Positions 23,089 through 34,880 of a stretch of 64,000 nucleotides of DNA are shown here, in pieces. The position numbers were made by a program, and so were the translations under genes. Each line of letters opens with the position of its first letter. The stretch's first letter is position 1. The notes under the pieces are model-generated. The model did no database searches, was not told the DNA's origin, and worked only from the letters and a program-made list of their open reading frames with translations. Origin of the DNA: Larix kaempferi (taxonomy: Eukaryota > Streptophyta > Pinopsida > Pinales > Pinaceae); contig BSBM01000386.1 in NCBI GenBank assembly GCA_027924585.1, positions 4,674,001 to 4,738,000 of the forward strand, written 5' to 3'.

Positions 23089-23975
23089 TATCTCTACTAT
23101 TATTTTATTATTTTCTTGAGTATTTCCTTATGAGGACCATTTTTCATCTAAATTTCCTCTAATTGATGTAATAATATTTCTTTCTACCATTCATTATATA
23201 AGGAGGTGGAAAACCATTTATCCCACATGCGTTATGGGATGTAAATATTCCATAACTTTACCTATATAATAGAGGTGAAGGAGACCCTTTTGGGTATGTT
23301 ATGTATGTTGTGACACACGCATGAGTGTATGTCATTGAGACATCATTGTGACATGAAGTGACGATAGAGTGTGATGTGATACTTATGAGGAGGATGCATT
23401 TATTTTAAGATGGATATTTTAAATAATAAATAAGACCATACCTTCCCCTGGATGTTTCCCCATTCGGGGTTTTACCATGTATATCCATATATCTGGTGTA
23501 TCATTTATTTTCTCTTGCCTCTTGTTTCTTGATTATTTGTTGCGTGTATGACTAGAAGGCTAGAGTAGTAGATTATTTATATTGATTTCATGTTAGAAAA
23601 CATATTTTCGTATGTTTGGGCATATTCTAAATATTATAACATTGTTGTTAGGGATTTAACTTATAATAGGTGATATAGACTACCAACATACAAGGGGTTG
23701 ACAACTAGATACATAAGGTTCTACATACATTACTAGAAATAAATGAGATAGAGGTTTAGAGAAAATGAACCTTGCTTATGGTGGTTGGTCCAAGCTTTTA
23801 TCCCGATCTTCACAGCAATAAACCTGCAAAACACACAAACCTTCCTCAATCCAATTCGACTATAAATAAATATTGATATTAACGAATGCAAATAACATCA
23901 AATTATAATCGAAATACAACAAAGATTAACACTTTATTGGGAAGGGAAGAGTATCTCAATATTTTATTTTCAAAT
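23089..23975. other. Unassigned DNA, possible LTR remnant
   Basis: The segment about 23430-23560 (CCCCATTCGGGGTTTTACCA, then a TCTTGCC/TCTTGTTTCTTG tail) resembles the transcribed part of a plant copia LTR on the plus strand, but no LTR end or partner was found. CAAAT at 23971-23975 is the left target copy of Copia-4. Confidence 0.35.
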
Positions 23976-24673
23976 TGTGAGTATTTTGATCACAGAAGAT
24001 CTAGGAGCTATGGAGAACCTCACAAAATCGAATTAATTTTCAAAACCAGTGAAAAAACTTGAAAAAGGAGATAATTTTACACACAATGTGAGCTTAATAT
24101 TTGCATTAACTGACTGTCTAACATGTGAAAATGTTAGTAACAGGTTTTTATTACATCCATGACAAATTCGAGAGCATTAGATGGCTCAAGATGAGTGTAC
24201 AAGTCAAAAATGCCAAATTGGCCTCGATCCCCCCTAGGTGGGTCCAACTCAATCCCAATCATCCCAAACAATCACGAATTCAGGTGTGAAGGTGTCTGAA
24301 GCATGCTGGGTCATTAATGAGGCCAAGGAAGGCATGGGTGAGCAAGTAGAGGAGTTTGGGAGGACCAAGGAAGCAATAAATGCTCCAAATCTATCCAAAA
24401 TTGGGCAAAATACACCCTAGTGCCCCTAGTCAACTGAAATTTCCCAAATCAAGGAGAGAGGGCACACCAGCACTTAATGAGGGCACACTTGTGGACAAAA
24501 CAAGAGGTTGGGTGAACTGGTTTGCTTGGAAGTGGGTGTGAACACTCTCAAATGTGGATATTTGACCAACTAAAGTCACCTAGTCCAAACTATGGTGTAA
24601 TTAAGCACATGAGCAATAAAAATATGACTATGGTTATGGACTATGGTACTAAGTATGGATTACTATTCTAACA
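23976..24673 (-). repeat. Copia-4 3' LTR
   Basis: 698 bp, TG..CA. Just inside it at 24674-24686 the plus strand reads CCCCCCCTTAACC, giving a minus-strand purine tract next to the LTR. Confidence 0.95.
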
Positions 24674-24859
24674 CCCCCCCTTAACCATAACTTAGTACAA
24701 CTAATGAAAAATAAGTGGGAGGCCTTGGCAACAAAGGCTCAAGTCACCTCATTACAAACAGAAATTTTTATTTGTCCATATAAACCGAGGACAAGAAGTA
24801 AAACCACATGGGATAAAAACTTCCCTCTAAAATGGACATGGGGATGAACCTGCAATTAA

Positions 24860-25280
24860 ATTGCAGCAATCACCATCCATCACTCACTCCAAGCAAAGCA
24901 CTCAAGTGAGTGAAGGTATTCTCAGTAAATCACTTGGTGAAAATATCTACAGTTTGCTCGGTGGATTGGAAATACTGCAATGAAATCACCCTGTCATGCA
25001 CCAAGCCCCGAATTTAGTGCATATGGATTTCAATGTGCTTTGTTCTTTTCCTCTGTACTGGATCAGTAGATATCTTGATGGCACTTTGATTATCCACCCA
25101 AATATTGGTTGGATAATCAATAGCAACACCAAACTCCCGAAGAATGCCTTGCAACCAAACACACTGTGTGGCTGCGTTCACTACTGCCTGCCCTGTACTC
25201 GGCCTCTGCTGATGAAAGTGAAATGGTATGTTGTTTCTTACTTGACCAGAAAATGGGACCTTCAGCAAACATAAACACAA
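24860..25280 (-). pseudogene. Copia-4 RNase H C-terminal part
   Basis: In a frame shifted from RT: AVVNAATQCVWLQGILREFG, then IWVDNQSAIKISTDPVQ and TKHIEIHMH, then a stop where HFIR would follow, with further downstream codons including a TVDIFTK-type motif. It is separated from the preceding part by one frameshift near 25200. The aspartate of VDNQSA is present. Confidence 0.8.
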
Positions 25281-26166
25281 ATCCTGAAGTGGAATTTCTA
25301 TCGATGGGATCTCCAGTCCAATCGGAATCAGAAAATCCAGCTAGTTGTAGTGAAGAACCAGCTGCATAGTGTACCCCAAAGCTCTTTGTTCCTTGGACAT
25401 ATTGAAGGATCCTCTTGGCTGCCTTCCAATGGATCTCATGTCGCTGCTGCATATACCTTGCTGCAGCACTTACAGCATAAGACAAATCAGGTCTTGTATG
25501 TGTAAGGTACAACAAGCTTCCAACTAGCTGCCTATAGAGTGTGCAATCCACCAATGGAGAGTCTTCAAATTCACCTAGTTTTATGCCTGAACGGAATGGG
25601 CACTTGGATGCCTTACATTCAGCCATTTTAAACTTGAATAAAAGGTCTGAAGCATACTTAGGTTGACTCAGCAATATACCTCTCTCATATTGCTCAATTT
25701 CCAAACCCAAAAATTGCCTTAGCAATCCTAGGTCGCTCATGGAAAATTCACTGTGCAAAGAAGCTTTAATTGAGCCAATTTGTTTGTTGCAGCTCCCTGT
25801 AATTAAAAGATCATCAACATACAGTACAATTACCTGCAAATTATTATCACATTGCTGCAAATAAACATTTGGATCAGACTTGCATCGACATAAACCAATT
25901 GAGAGCAAAAAAGCATCCATTTTGGCATACCAAGCCCTGGGGGCTTGCTTGAGTCCATAGAGTGACTTCTTCAACCTGCAAACAAGTGTGGGATCCTCTT
26001 GGAATCCTTCAGGTTTCTGCATATAGATATCTTCCTATAGCTCACTATGCAAGAATGCACTTTTAACATCCATGTGGTGAACTTCCCAACCCTTACTAGC
26101 TGCCATGGTTAGAGCTAGTCTAATTGAATCCATCTTTGCAACCGGTGCAAAGGTATCTGTATAATC
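25205..26166 (-). pseudogene. Copia-4 RT and start of RNase H
   Basis: From 26022 the frame reads MQKPEGFQEDPTLVCRLKKS, LYGLKQAPRAWYAKMDAFLL, the active site VLYVDDLLITG, MSDLGLLRQFLGLEIEQ, then RNase H with GFSDSDWTGDPIDRNSTSG and ISLSSAEAEYRA. Two stops lie upstream: one between SYSQIHG and DYTDTFAPVAK (about 26167) and one in LHSEL.EDIYMQ (about 26037). All catalytic RT residues are preserved, so only point stops and one frameshift separate this from an open frame. Confidence 0.9.
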
Positions 26167-27507
26167 CTAACCATGTATCTGTGAGTATCCCTTAGCCACT
26201 AACCTAGCCTTGTACTTCAGATCAGAACCATCAGCAACAGGTTTGGTTCGAAAAATCCACTTACATTGCACAAGTTTCCTCTTGGGGGGAAGAGGCACCA
26301 AATCCCATGTTTTGTTCTCTTGGAGAGATTGGAATTCTTCTTGCATTTCCGTTCTCCACCTTGGATCATGATGAGATTCCTGATATGATGTTGGATCAGA
26401 TCCAATAATCATATAACAGTGATCAACAAGTTCACTTTCATTTGCAAAGGAAACATTGATTGTTTGAGATCTAGTCTTCCTAGGCTCTTGGGGATTGCCT
26501 GCCAATTCTCTTGCAGCTTGTATGATTTTTTCAGCCCACTTGGGCCTTGATGGTGACTCATGTACAGCAATTTCATCTTCATCCATGTCATCTTCAACAA
26601 TATCAGAAAAATCAGAAGTGGAATCATCACTAATTTCATTAAGGTGTGGAGGAGAAGAGCTTTCCCCCGGTGCAAGCTCAAAATCTGGAATTGGTTCTTC
26701 TTCGAATTGCACAATTCTCTGAATGAAAGTTTTGAGTGTGGATGTGTCAAAGAGCTTGTAGCCCTTTGCTTCCTCACCATATCCAACCATGATACATTCT
26801 CTGCTCTGTGGCTCCAAATCCTTCCTCTTTTCTGATGGAATTCGAGCCCCTGCTCTAGACCCAAAAATTCTGAAATTTGACACATTTGGTTTTTGGCCAA
26901 ACCATGCCTCATAGGGGGTTTTTCCTTTGACTGATTTGTGAAAGGATCTGTTCTGAATATGAGCAGCACAATTGATGGCTTCAGCCCATAGCTTAGGGCT
27001 TAGATCCCTAGCTTCAATCATGCAAGTGGCCACCTCTTTGAGAGATCTATTTTTCCTCTCTGCCACACCATTTTGCTGAGGTGTGTAGGGGATTGAATGT
27101 TGCATTTGGATGCCACATTCCTCACAAAGATGATGAATGTTGTTATTCACATAATCCTTTACATTATCAGTCTTAAGGATATTTATCTTATGACCACTAT
27201 GATTCTCCACTAAGGCCTTCCAAATCTTCAATTTCTCAGACACTTCTGATTTCAATTTAAGGAAGTAAACCCAGCAAAATCGAGAGTAGTCATCTATGAA
27301 TGTGAGTACATACCTTGATCCACCATATGATGGAGTGGGAATAGGACCAATTAGGTCTGAATGTACCAATCCAAGTGGTTGAGTGGCTCTCCTTGCCATT
27401 CCCTTCTCATAGTTGCGCTCAGGATGCTTTCCAACTACACAGCCAATGCATGCACCATTTGAAGATTTGATTTCTGGAAGCCCTTCCACCATCTCGTCCT
27501 TGTGCAA
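26167..27507 (-). pseudogene. Copia-4 integrase, linker and RT start
   Basis: 446 open codons. They contain finger residues CIGCVVGKHPERN, the first catalytic Asp in LVHSDLIGPIPTPSYGGSRY, YVLTFIDDYSRFCWVYFL, the second Asp in LKTDNVKDYVNN, and the Glu in YTPQQNGVAERKNRSLKE. The usual DNGGEY around the second Asp reads DNVKDY. Then KTPYEAWFGQKPNVSNFRIF, the acidic linker (SDDSTSDFSDIVEDDMDEDE) and the RT start WDLVPLPPKRKLVQCKWIFR. The domains of a working integrase are all present apart from that altered motif. Confidence 0.9.
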
Positions 27508-28235
27508 TGTCTAGAGATATTTGTAGTTCATGTGGCCAAATCTTTCATGCCACAACTTGGAGGTCTCGTTGGCATGAGAGACAACAGCATGGTCACTAGA
27601 ACTTGGAATGAAATTGGAGAATTTGTACATTCTCTTTTCATGATCAGCATACCCTACCACCACAACTTGATTTGAAGAAATTTATGAGATTTCTACCAAA
27701 TCTGGAGTAAATGTTACTCTCTTGGCTTCTCCTGTATGGGTCATTTGATAAACTGATAGAAAATTTGCATCCAATGAAGGTACATAGAGCACATCACTGA
27801 AATAGCCATGCTCCATGTCAATCCTACCAATCCCCTTGGCCTGGATTTCTGAATCATCTCCCATTCGAACTGTTGGGCCACCATTCGAATGCATAGAGGA
27901 GAAGAGCTCTCTGGATGAAACCATATGTCTGGAAGCTCCTGAATCAATGATAAAGGATGAGGGATTCGAAATACCATCTACCAAAGCATGACACTTCTCC
28001 TTACTATCAGGATTTGAGGTGCTCTCTTTCTTCCTTGCGCCCTCAGGGACTGGGATGTTGTTCTTCTCCAACAGCTGCGCCATTGAGTCAATGGTCTTCT
28101 TCATGCATGAGCTCTCTGGATGCCATCCCTTATGACAATAGGTGCATTTGGTCTTTTCCTTTCCCTTCTTGTCCTTCTCCTTTGACAGATTCGAACCTCC
28201 ATCTGTAGACTTGGTCTTGTCAAACTTCCTCTTCT
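27508..28235 (-). pseudogene. Copia-4 Gag zinc knuckle and protease
   Basis: The minus strand near 28150-28105 encodes the knuckle CTYCHKGWHPESSC (CX2CX4HX4C). The frame from 28104 gives MKKTIDSMAQLLEKNNIPVP, then the retropepsin site FIIDSGASRHMVSSRELF, DMEHGYFSDVLYVPSLDANF and LSVYQMTHTG, stopping at 27682. The finger region SKLWHERFGHMNYKYL follows before another stop near 27512. It lies one frame away from the main Gag frame. Confidence 0.85.
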
Positions 28236-28901
28236 CTAGCTGCTTCGAATTCTTGGCTTTCTACTTTCCTTTGTTGGCATTTGAAAACCCATTGCCAGTG
28301 CTTGGTCCTTTGATTTTATGGTACCCATCTGAACTAGTTTGTCCTGCTCCTGAGTGAGACACTCCATGAAGGTAGCTAGTGATGGCATTTGCCAATTTTG
28401 AAGGGTCATTTTGGCTGAGTGAAATGTGCTAACAAATACAGAGAATTCTGGGCCTAGCTTCGAAAGGATGGACAGAATCAGTTGTTCCTCCTTCTTAACA
28501 ATTCCACATTGTTGCAGTTGAAGCACTAGTGACTTGAACTTCATGAAGAACTCCTGGATGGTTTCAAAATGCGCTGGGCTCAAGCTAATGAGCTCGTTTT
28601 CAAGATGGTGGCCTCTCAGTTCATCAGTTTTCCCAAAGAGTGATTCTAGCTTCACCCATACTTCGTTGGGGGTTTTCAAACTGTCTGTATGAAACAAGAG
28701 TTCCCTCGAAATGCTCAGGCATAGCAATCCATAAGCTTCATCAAGTCGATTGTAGTACTTTGCTTTCTCCACCGTAGAATTTGGCTCCACTTCTGTGCCC
28801 ATGGTTACTCTATAGAGACCCTTAGACCTCAGCTTGATAACCATCTCAGCCTTCCAATCGAAAAAATTGAAGGGTGTGAGAAACATTTGGTTTGCTTCCA
28901 T
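28236..28901 (-). CDS. Copia-4 Gag, main part
   Basis: The likely start is the ATG at 28901-28899 (MEANQMFLTPFNFFDWKAEM); 18 further in-frame codons lie upstream, but the Gag homology starts here. UBN2-type copia Gag: LRSKGLYRVTMGTEVEPN, DEAYGLLCLSISRELLFH, VWVKLESLFGKTDELRGHHL and LILSILSKLGPEFSVFVSTF. It ends at a stop after a basic tail, about 30 codons before the zinc knuckle that sits in another frame, so Gag is cut short by a frameshift. Its relatives here are the Gags of Copia-5 and Copia-6. Confidence 0.85.
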   Translation of the reverse strand: MEANQMFLTPFNFFDWKAEMVIKLRSKGLYRVTMGTEVEPNSTVEKAKYYNRLDEAYGLLCLSISRELLFHTDSLKTPNEVWVKLESLFGKTDELRGHHLENELISLSPAHFETIQEFFMKFKSLVLQLQQCGIVKKEEQLILSILSKLGPEFSVFVSTFHSAKMTLQNWQMPSLATFMECLTQEQDKLVQMGTIKSKDQALAMGFQMPTKESRKPRIRSS

Positions 28902-29029
28902 GGCTGTTGCGTTAATGGTGAGAAAACTACTGAAACACCTGCAAAAAACACTCAATTTTTATCTGGAAATCCTCTCTAGAATGCAGTTCAATGCTCAATA
29001 TTGACCTGCAACTCGATAAATCCACAATG

Positions 29030-29041
29030 GCTCTGATACCA
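29030..29041 (-). other. Copia-4 primer-binding site
   Basis: Minus-strand TGGTATCAGAGC directly after the 5' LTR, a perfect initiator-Met tRNA type site. Confidence 0.9.
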
Positions 29042-29739
29042 TGTGAGTATTTTGATCACAGAAGATCTAGGAGCTATGGAGAACCTCACAAAATTGAATT
29101 AATTTGCAAAACCAATGAAAAAACTTGAAAAAGGAGATAATTTTACACACAATGTGAGCTTAATCTTTGCATTAACTGACTGTCTAACATGTGAAAATTT
29201 TAGTAACAGGTTTTTATTACATCCATGATAAATTCGAGAGAATTAGATGGCTCAAGATGAGTGTAGAAGTCAAAAATGCCAAATTGGCCTCAATCCCCCC
29301 TAGGTGGGTCCAACTCAATCCCAATCATCCCAAACAGTCACAAATTCAGGTGTGAGGGTGGCTAAAGCATGCTAGGTCATTAATGAGGCCAAGGCAGGCA
29401 TGGGTGAGCAAGTAGAGGAGTTTGGGAGGACCAAGGAAGCAATAAATGCTCCAAATCTAGCCAAAATTGGGCAAAATCCACCCTAGCGCCCCTAGTCAAT
29501 TGAAATTCCCCAAATCAAGGAGAGAGGGTGCACCAGCACTTAATGAGGGTGCACTTGTGGACAAAACAGGAGGTTGGGTGAACTGGTTTTCTTGGAAGTG
29601 GGTGTGAACACTCTCAAATGTGGATATTTGACCAACTAAAGTCACCTAGTCCAAACTATGGTGTAATTAAGCACATGAGCAATAAAAATATGACTATGGT
29701 TATGGAATATGGTACTAAGTATGGATTACTATTCTAACA
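29042..29739 (-). repeat. Copia-4 5' LTR
   Basis: 698 bp, the same length as its partner, followed by CAAAT. Confidence 0.95.
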
Positions 29740-29744
29740 CAAAT

Positions 29745-30337
29745 AATGCAGTAAGTACAAATGTTATATCTGATCATGCATCAAGCACCTTCGCAACCAG
29801 GCCCTAGGCTCTTGCTCCTCTCTCTTGACTTGGAATTTCTTCAACATAACAATAACTCTCTCCAATTGGGTCCCTTTCTCATGGCCTCCTCTTGCATTTA
29901 TAGCAAGGTAAGGAAGGTTGGTTTAGAAAGGAAGTTGAATTGGGAAGTTGAGGTAGTTATAAAACCTGTCTCAACTAATCCCAATTCCCATTTTAATATA
30001 TTTTCGAATTTCCTTAAGACACCTGCAACCCTAGCATATAAAGACTAGCAAGTGACTCACAGCATGTGTGCTCCGCAACTCACGCGTGCAACTTTCTAAT
30101 TCATACCCACGGGTTGTCATTATAGAGACCCACGAGTGACTCGCAAGGTGTCAATTATAGGAGTCATGGCTATATAGTGAAGGAGTCAAAAAATAAAATT
30201 TTAAGCTTAGGGAGTAAGGATTCAGCTCCAATTCATCCAAGGTCAAGTAATCTCTTCCATCCATAGTGTCCTTTTGTGTGATCGACAAGGCGATGTGATC
30301 ACAGACGGAGAAGGTTTATTTTTACCCATAACAAACA
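29745..30337 (+). repeat. Probable 5' LTR remnant of another copia element
   Basis: The segment ends CCATAACAAACA and is followed directly by a primer-binding site in plus orientation, so it is the right end of a 5' LTR. A TATA-like GGCTATATAGTGAAG lies near 30170. The left end is not defined because Copia-4 lies there. No matching 3' LTR was found. Confidence 0.5.
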
Positions 30338-30349
30338 TGGTATCAGATC
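30338..30349 (+). other. Primer-binding site of decayed copia element
   Basis: TGGTATCAGATC matches the initiator-Met site except one base near the 3' end, and it immediately follows an ACA end. Confidence 0.65.
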
Positions 30350-32833
30350 TTGTTACTATGCTCTACCTTCTTCGGTAAATTTTTTTTTTTTTTACAAGAA
30401 ACAATTTCTTCCATTATTTTTGGAATCCCATTTTTTCGTAGATTTGTCATCCAATATATCAAATGCTTGTGTTTTTGTTCTTAGATTTGGACATTTACTA
30501 CATCATTGAGCTTATTTTTTTCAAACCCCAACCATCATCGTTTAATTTTTTTTTAAATTCAATTTTTCTCTCGATTGTTTTTGTAGATCTATGTAGATAT
30601 ATATTGTAGCATAACCTAGCATCAAGGTCTATTTCTTGGTTCATAGATCTAGTTGTTTTCTTATTTCTAGTTCGCGTTTTTGTAGGTTTCCTTTAAAATA
30701 TCTTTGGCTTCAAAGATTCTGTAGTTATAGGGATATTTTTATAGGTAACCAGGTAGTAGTAAAGGAAAGAGCATACATATGTGCCCTCCCTTAACAAAAT
30801 GCACATATCCCAGTGACCAAACTTTCTATGAGGCATGTTTACCCAATTTTATGCAAAATTTTCACTAAAAAATGATTTTTTTCGTTGATCTGAATATAGA
30901 AGTTGCAAATTTTCCGATTAGGTACAGTAAGGTTTCATCATTGGTGAGAAATTTCATAGTATTCACTCTTACCTTAAAATTCTTGTCAATAACCACTTGT
31001 TTTTTTGCATTAGGGTTTATGTTAGTTTATTCATCATGTTAGCAGATGTTGTCTCTTATTCATATTTTACTTGTCTCCAACCTTCATGTAAGGAATATGT
31101 TTTAACATTTTTCAGTAGTATGTATATCTAGCCTTTCATCATGCTGACAATAGAAAATCTACCAATGCTAAATAGTTAGTTGCTCGATGGTTATATTTTC
31201 ATATCTATAAGTGATATCATTTTTTATTTGATCATATTTTTGTTCAATATTCTATCATGGTATCACGTTTTTCTCACTATTTATATGATGTTGCTAACCC
31301 TTGCTTGTGTAGAAGCAATTTCATATTCTCTATCTTTCATATATCATGTCACGTATTATTCTTGTTCTTTTTTATTTATCATTTTCATTATATGATTTAC
31401 TCTTGGAAGTTATTTTGTGTACATTAGCTCTCTATTTAATTCACTTTTTCTATAGGGGTGTTTGTGAAGAGTTATGAGACAACTTGATTACGTCAGTCCT
31501 TCCTATCTTAAGCATATTAATGTTGTAACCTATAATCATTCACCAATGTTCCTATCTATAGCTTATCCTTAATGAAATGAGTGGTCATATTCTACTGTAA
31601 GTCACGGTGATTATCTGTGGGACACATGTTTTGATGGATAGACCATTGGGGTCTTGTATTCGTAATGTAAAATTCGGTAGAGTTATTTGGTTGTGAAGAC
31701 TATCTTCTAGAAACATTTTGATGTATCTAGATATATGGTTCATGTATTATTAATGAGGTCTAGTGCACTATTCGTTCAACTTTCAACCTGGTTGTGAATA
31801 CTAATTGCTTGACACATTCTTTGATGTATATGCCATTGGGGTCTTGTATTCGCAACAATATATTTGTTTGACTATGAAGACTAGATCTACTAAAAATATT
31901 TTAATGTATAGATCATATTGGGCTCTTGTATTTGTGATGAGATCTATTAAATTGTTCTTTCAACTATCAATTGGGTTATGGTTGCGATGATTGTGTGCTA
32001 GCCACATTTTTTGTTGTATTGGCCCTTGGAGTTTTTTGTAAATTGTTGTGATACTCTACAAGAGTTCATTGTACAACTTAGATCATATGCAGTTTCATGA
32101 TTCAGTGAGAAGTGACTGTTATCTTCATCAAATCCATGAGGTAAAGTTTGTTCTCCTTCACATCTTATGGGGAATTATGGAGGTTGTCATCAAGGAAGTA
32201 TTTCATGAAAAAATTAAAATGAGCATAGATCCATATTAAACTCAGATGTATTTACATTGATATGAGTTTATATCTTAGAATTTGGGGTGGAGTATGGCAT
32301 ATGATGTTCCAATATTGTACGAGGATGAGACACATGTATTGTCCAGAATCCAGATTGATTCTATGGCAGTCGTTCAAAATCGAAATAAGAAACTATAAAA
32401 CAAAAAAGAATATAAAAAATAAGTGGTAGTTGATTAATGGATAACTTGTAGCATATGCATGACTAACTGGTAGCTAATGAATGTATAACCGACACTCATG
32501 GAAGATAACTAGAAGAATGTGAAAGATAAAAAATAATATAAAAAATAACTAATGATTGATAAATGGATAACTTGTAGTTGATGCATGAATGCATGCATAA
32601 ATCGCAGATGATGAATGGATAACAGGCAGATAACAAGAAGAAGACCTGGTGTTAACATATAGCTATGCATGGATAGCTCACAGCTAAACCTATTTAACTA
32701 GAATAATGTGAGAGATTACAACTACTAATGGGGACCAACTAATAGATATTAGTTATGTTTTCGATATTAGTTATGTTTTCCATGCAAATATTAGTTAGGT
32801 TTCGAGTCTATTTAATGAAATTTAGGGGACGAA
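30350..32833 (+). other. Decayed internal region and degenerate direct repeats
   Basis: The first kilobase is T-rich leader-like sequence. Between about 31600 and 32050 a diverged unit with CCATTGGGGTCTTGTATTCG recurs three times at roughly 110-200-bp spacing. The rest is AT-rich. Two short plus-strand ORFs (31805, 32048) have no motif. No Gag or Pol motif was recognised. TTGAG at 32834-32838 is the left target copy of Copia-3. Confidence 0.4.
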
Positions 32834-32838
32834 TTGAG

Positions 32839-33430
32839 TGTTGATGTATATTTAACTTCGAAATGTATTTCATATATATTTATTGTACCCTTATAAGAGA
32901 TGTGTTATTCCTCTATAAGGAAGTGTCGTCATGTGGATTGACAAGTGTCGCAAGTGTGTGTACTTGTCGATGGGTTATTAGAACACCATGTGTGGGGTCG
33001 TCCCTAAAATATATATTATATTGTGGATGTATCTAGATAGACAAGTCAGCCCCATAAGGTCACTGGGAAAACAGGTTAACTATAAATAGAGATCGGGAGA
33101 TCTCTATTTGGATCATTTGGAAAGACACACTTCTCTCACTCAGAAAGTGGCGCACTAGTGAGGAGGAGGATCATCTGCTCTAGGAGACTATCTCAAGTGT
33201 ATTTTGGTTGTACTTTGGTTGAGCCATTGCTCTCTCTATCTCTGAGGAAGTTATGGGGTTTTTCACCTTAGGGTTTTCCCCACAGAAACTCTGTGTCTCT
33301 TGTCTCTCATGCTTTTGATTCTTGTGATGCTTGTCATGCTTATTGTGATTGTTATCCATTGATATAATGTATAAGTTATTCTCTCAGTAAAGATCCAAGA
33401 GTATTGTGAATTAATGCTCAAATTTTAACA
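32839..33430 (+). repeat. Copia-3 5' LTR
   Basis: 592 bp. TATA box CTATAAATAG at 33080-33089. It contains GGGTTATTAGA..GGGTCG, the reverse counterpart of motifs in the Copia-1 and Copia-2 LTRs. Confidence 0.95.
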
Positions 33431-33442
33431 TGGTATTAGAGC
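33431..33442 (+). other. Copia-3 primer-binding site
   Basis: TGGTATTAGAGC, the initiator-Met site with one mismatch, directly after the LTR end. Confidence 0.9.
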
Positions 33443-34003
33443 TAACCTGAGAAGAAGACATTTTGCAATGACGGAAACTTGAGTTTCTTGTTGATTGGGT
33501 TTCTCTCCACAGTTTTTGGAAAAGCAGTATAGTAGATTTACTCTACTCATCATGGAGAATCTATCTGTCCAATCAGAATTCAATTCTGAGCATTTTCAGA
33601 TTTGGCCCTAAAAATTAGGGTTTCCACAAAAATAGGAATTTCTGAAATCTGAAGCCATAGCTGGAATCTCCTTGCAAAAATCGAAGTTTAGAGCTTTGGA
33701 TCGAGATTTTTGGCTAGGTAGATCTCTGGGAAACTCAAACCCTAATTCAAGGCTCTCCCTAGTGAACCTGGGAGGACAAAAAGGCAAATCTGAAGGGTAA
33801 AGATTTGTTGATCTCAAATTCTGAATACACTAGGCTGATCAGCTCATCAAGGTGCATCTTTCTATCCTTTCAGAAAGTTGAAATTCACATTTTGAATTTT
33901 TAGGTTTTTTTTGACAAACCCTAATCCAGGAACAGATCCAGTTTTCAACATTTCAAGTGGTAAGACCTAAATCTTTTCTATTTCATTTGAAGTACTCTTT
34001 AAG
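33443..34003 (+). other. Copia-3 5' leader
   Basis: Non-coding leader sharing blocks with Copia-1 and Copia-2, including TGATCAGCTCATCAAGG and the TTTGAATTTTTAGG region. The 69-codon minus-strand ORF here is not supported. Confidence 0.7.
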
Positions 34004-34880
34004 ATGTCTCACCACACCAAGCTTGAGGATAAGCTTGAAGGGGCTGATAACCTCCGAGCTTGGAAGTATAGGATTGGGTTAATCCTGGAAGAGAATGAGT
34101 TGGACTCATATATAAAAGAAGACATCCCTATCCCAGAGGATGAAGAGGCCAAGGTATTGCATAAGAAGAACTTGGTCAAGGCAAATAGAATCACTGTTGA
34201 TTCTATCAAAGACCATCTCATAACCCATGTGTCTTCTCTAAAGACACCCAAGGCTATGTTTGACTCTTTGACCAAGCTATTTGAAGGAAAGAACATAAAT
34301 CGGAAGATGACCCTGCAGAATCAATTGAAAGGGGTCAAGATGTCGAATGGAGAAACCATTCAATCCTATTTCTCCAATGTCTCTCAGATCAAGGAACAAC
34401 TTGAAGCTATAGATGAAATGGTGGAGAATGGTGAAATTGTTATGACTACTTTGAATGGCCTACGTAGGTCATGGGACTCTTTTATCCAGGGCATCTGTGC
34501 TAGAAAGAAGTTAATCTCCTTCAGCAGATTATGGGAGGAATGTTCCTCAAGAAGAAGCAAGGCTTGTGGCAAGAGAAGAGAAGATGGGAAATGAAGATAA
34601 ATCTCTCATAGCTCACACTAAGAAGGGCAAGTTGAAGAGGGACCCATCCCATCACAATAAGAAATCTTCTCATCATTTTCACAAAGACAAGAAAGATCTA
34701 AGGTGTTTCACTTGTAATGAGAAGGGTCACTTTGCTTCAGAATGTCCCAAGAACAAAAGGGACAAACACAACAACAACAAATCCAGCAAGAAGAAGAAAG
34801 GTAACAAAAGAAGGTACCATGCTCATGCTGCCGAAGATGATGAACCTCCAAAGAAGAAGGCTAGGGCAGAAAGTGATTAA
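34004..34880 (+). pseudogene. Copia-3 gag
   Basis: The ATG at 34004 begins MSHHTKLEDKLEGADNLRAW and runs 196 codons through DSIKDHLITHVSSLKTPKAM, MTLQNQLKGVKM and TTLNGLRRSWDSFIQGICAR. A frameshift near 34545 (after RLWEE) throws it out of frame. The correct frame is picked up by the next open stretch (34566-34880), which carries the zinc knuckle CFTCNEKGHFASEC (34707-34748) and a Lys-rich C-terminal tail (KKKKGNKRR). One indel therefore splits an otherwise complete Gag. Confidence 0.9.

Larger units (their letters stand above)
23976..29739 (-). mobile_element. Copia-4, complete and nearly intact copia element
   Basis: Two LTRs of exactly 698 bp (23976-24673 and 29042-29739), TGTGAGTATTTTG..TACTATTCTAACA, flanked by a perfect CAAAT duplication (23971-23975, 29740-29744). 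By eye about 28 LTR differences, i.e. about 4%. The internal region codes on the minus strand for Gag, protease, integrase, RT and RNase H, with only a few stops and frame changes. It belongs to a lineage different from Copia-1, -2 and -3, judged by Gag. Confidence 0.95.

Noticed and set aside
24238-24420. 60-codon ORF within the Copia-4 LTR
   Set aside because: Inside an LTR, disrupted in the partner LTR by a base change, and no domain.
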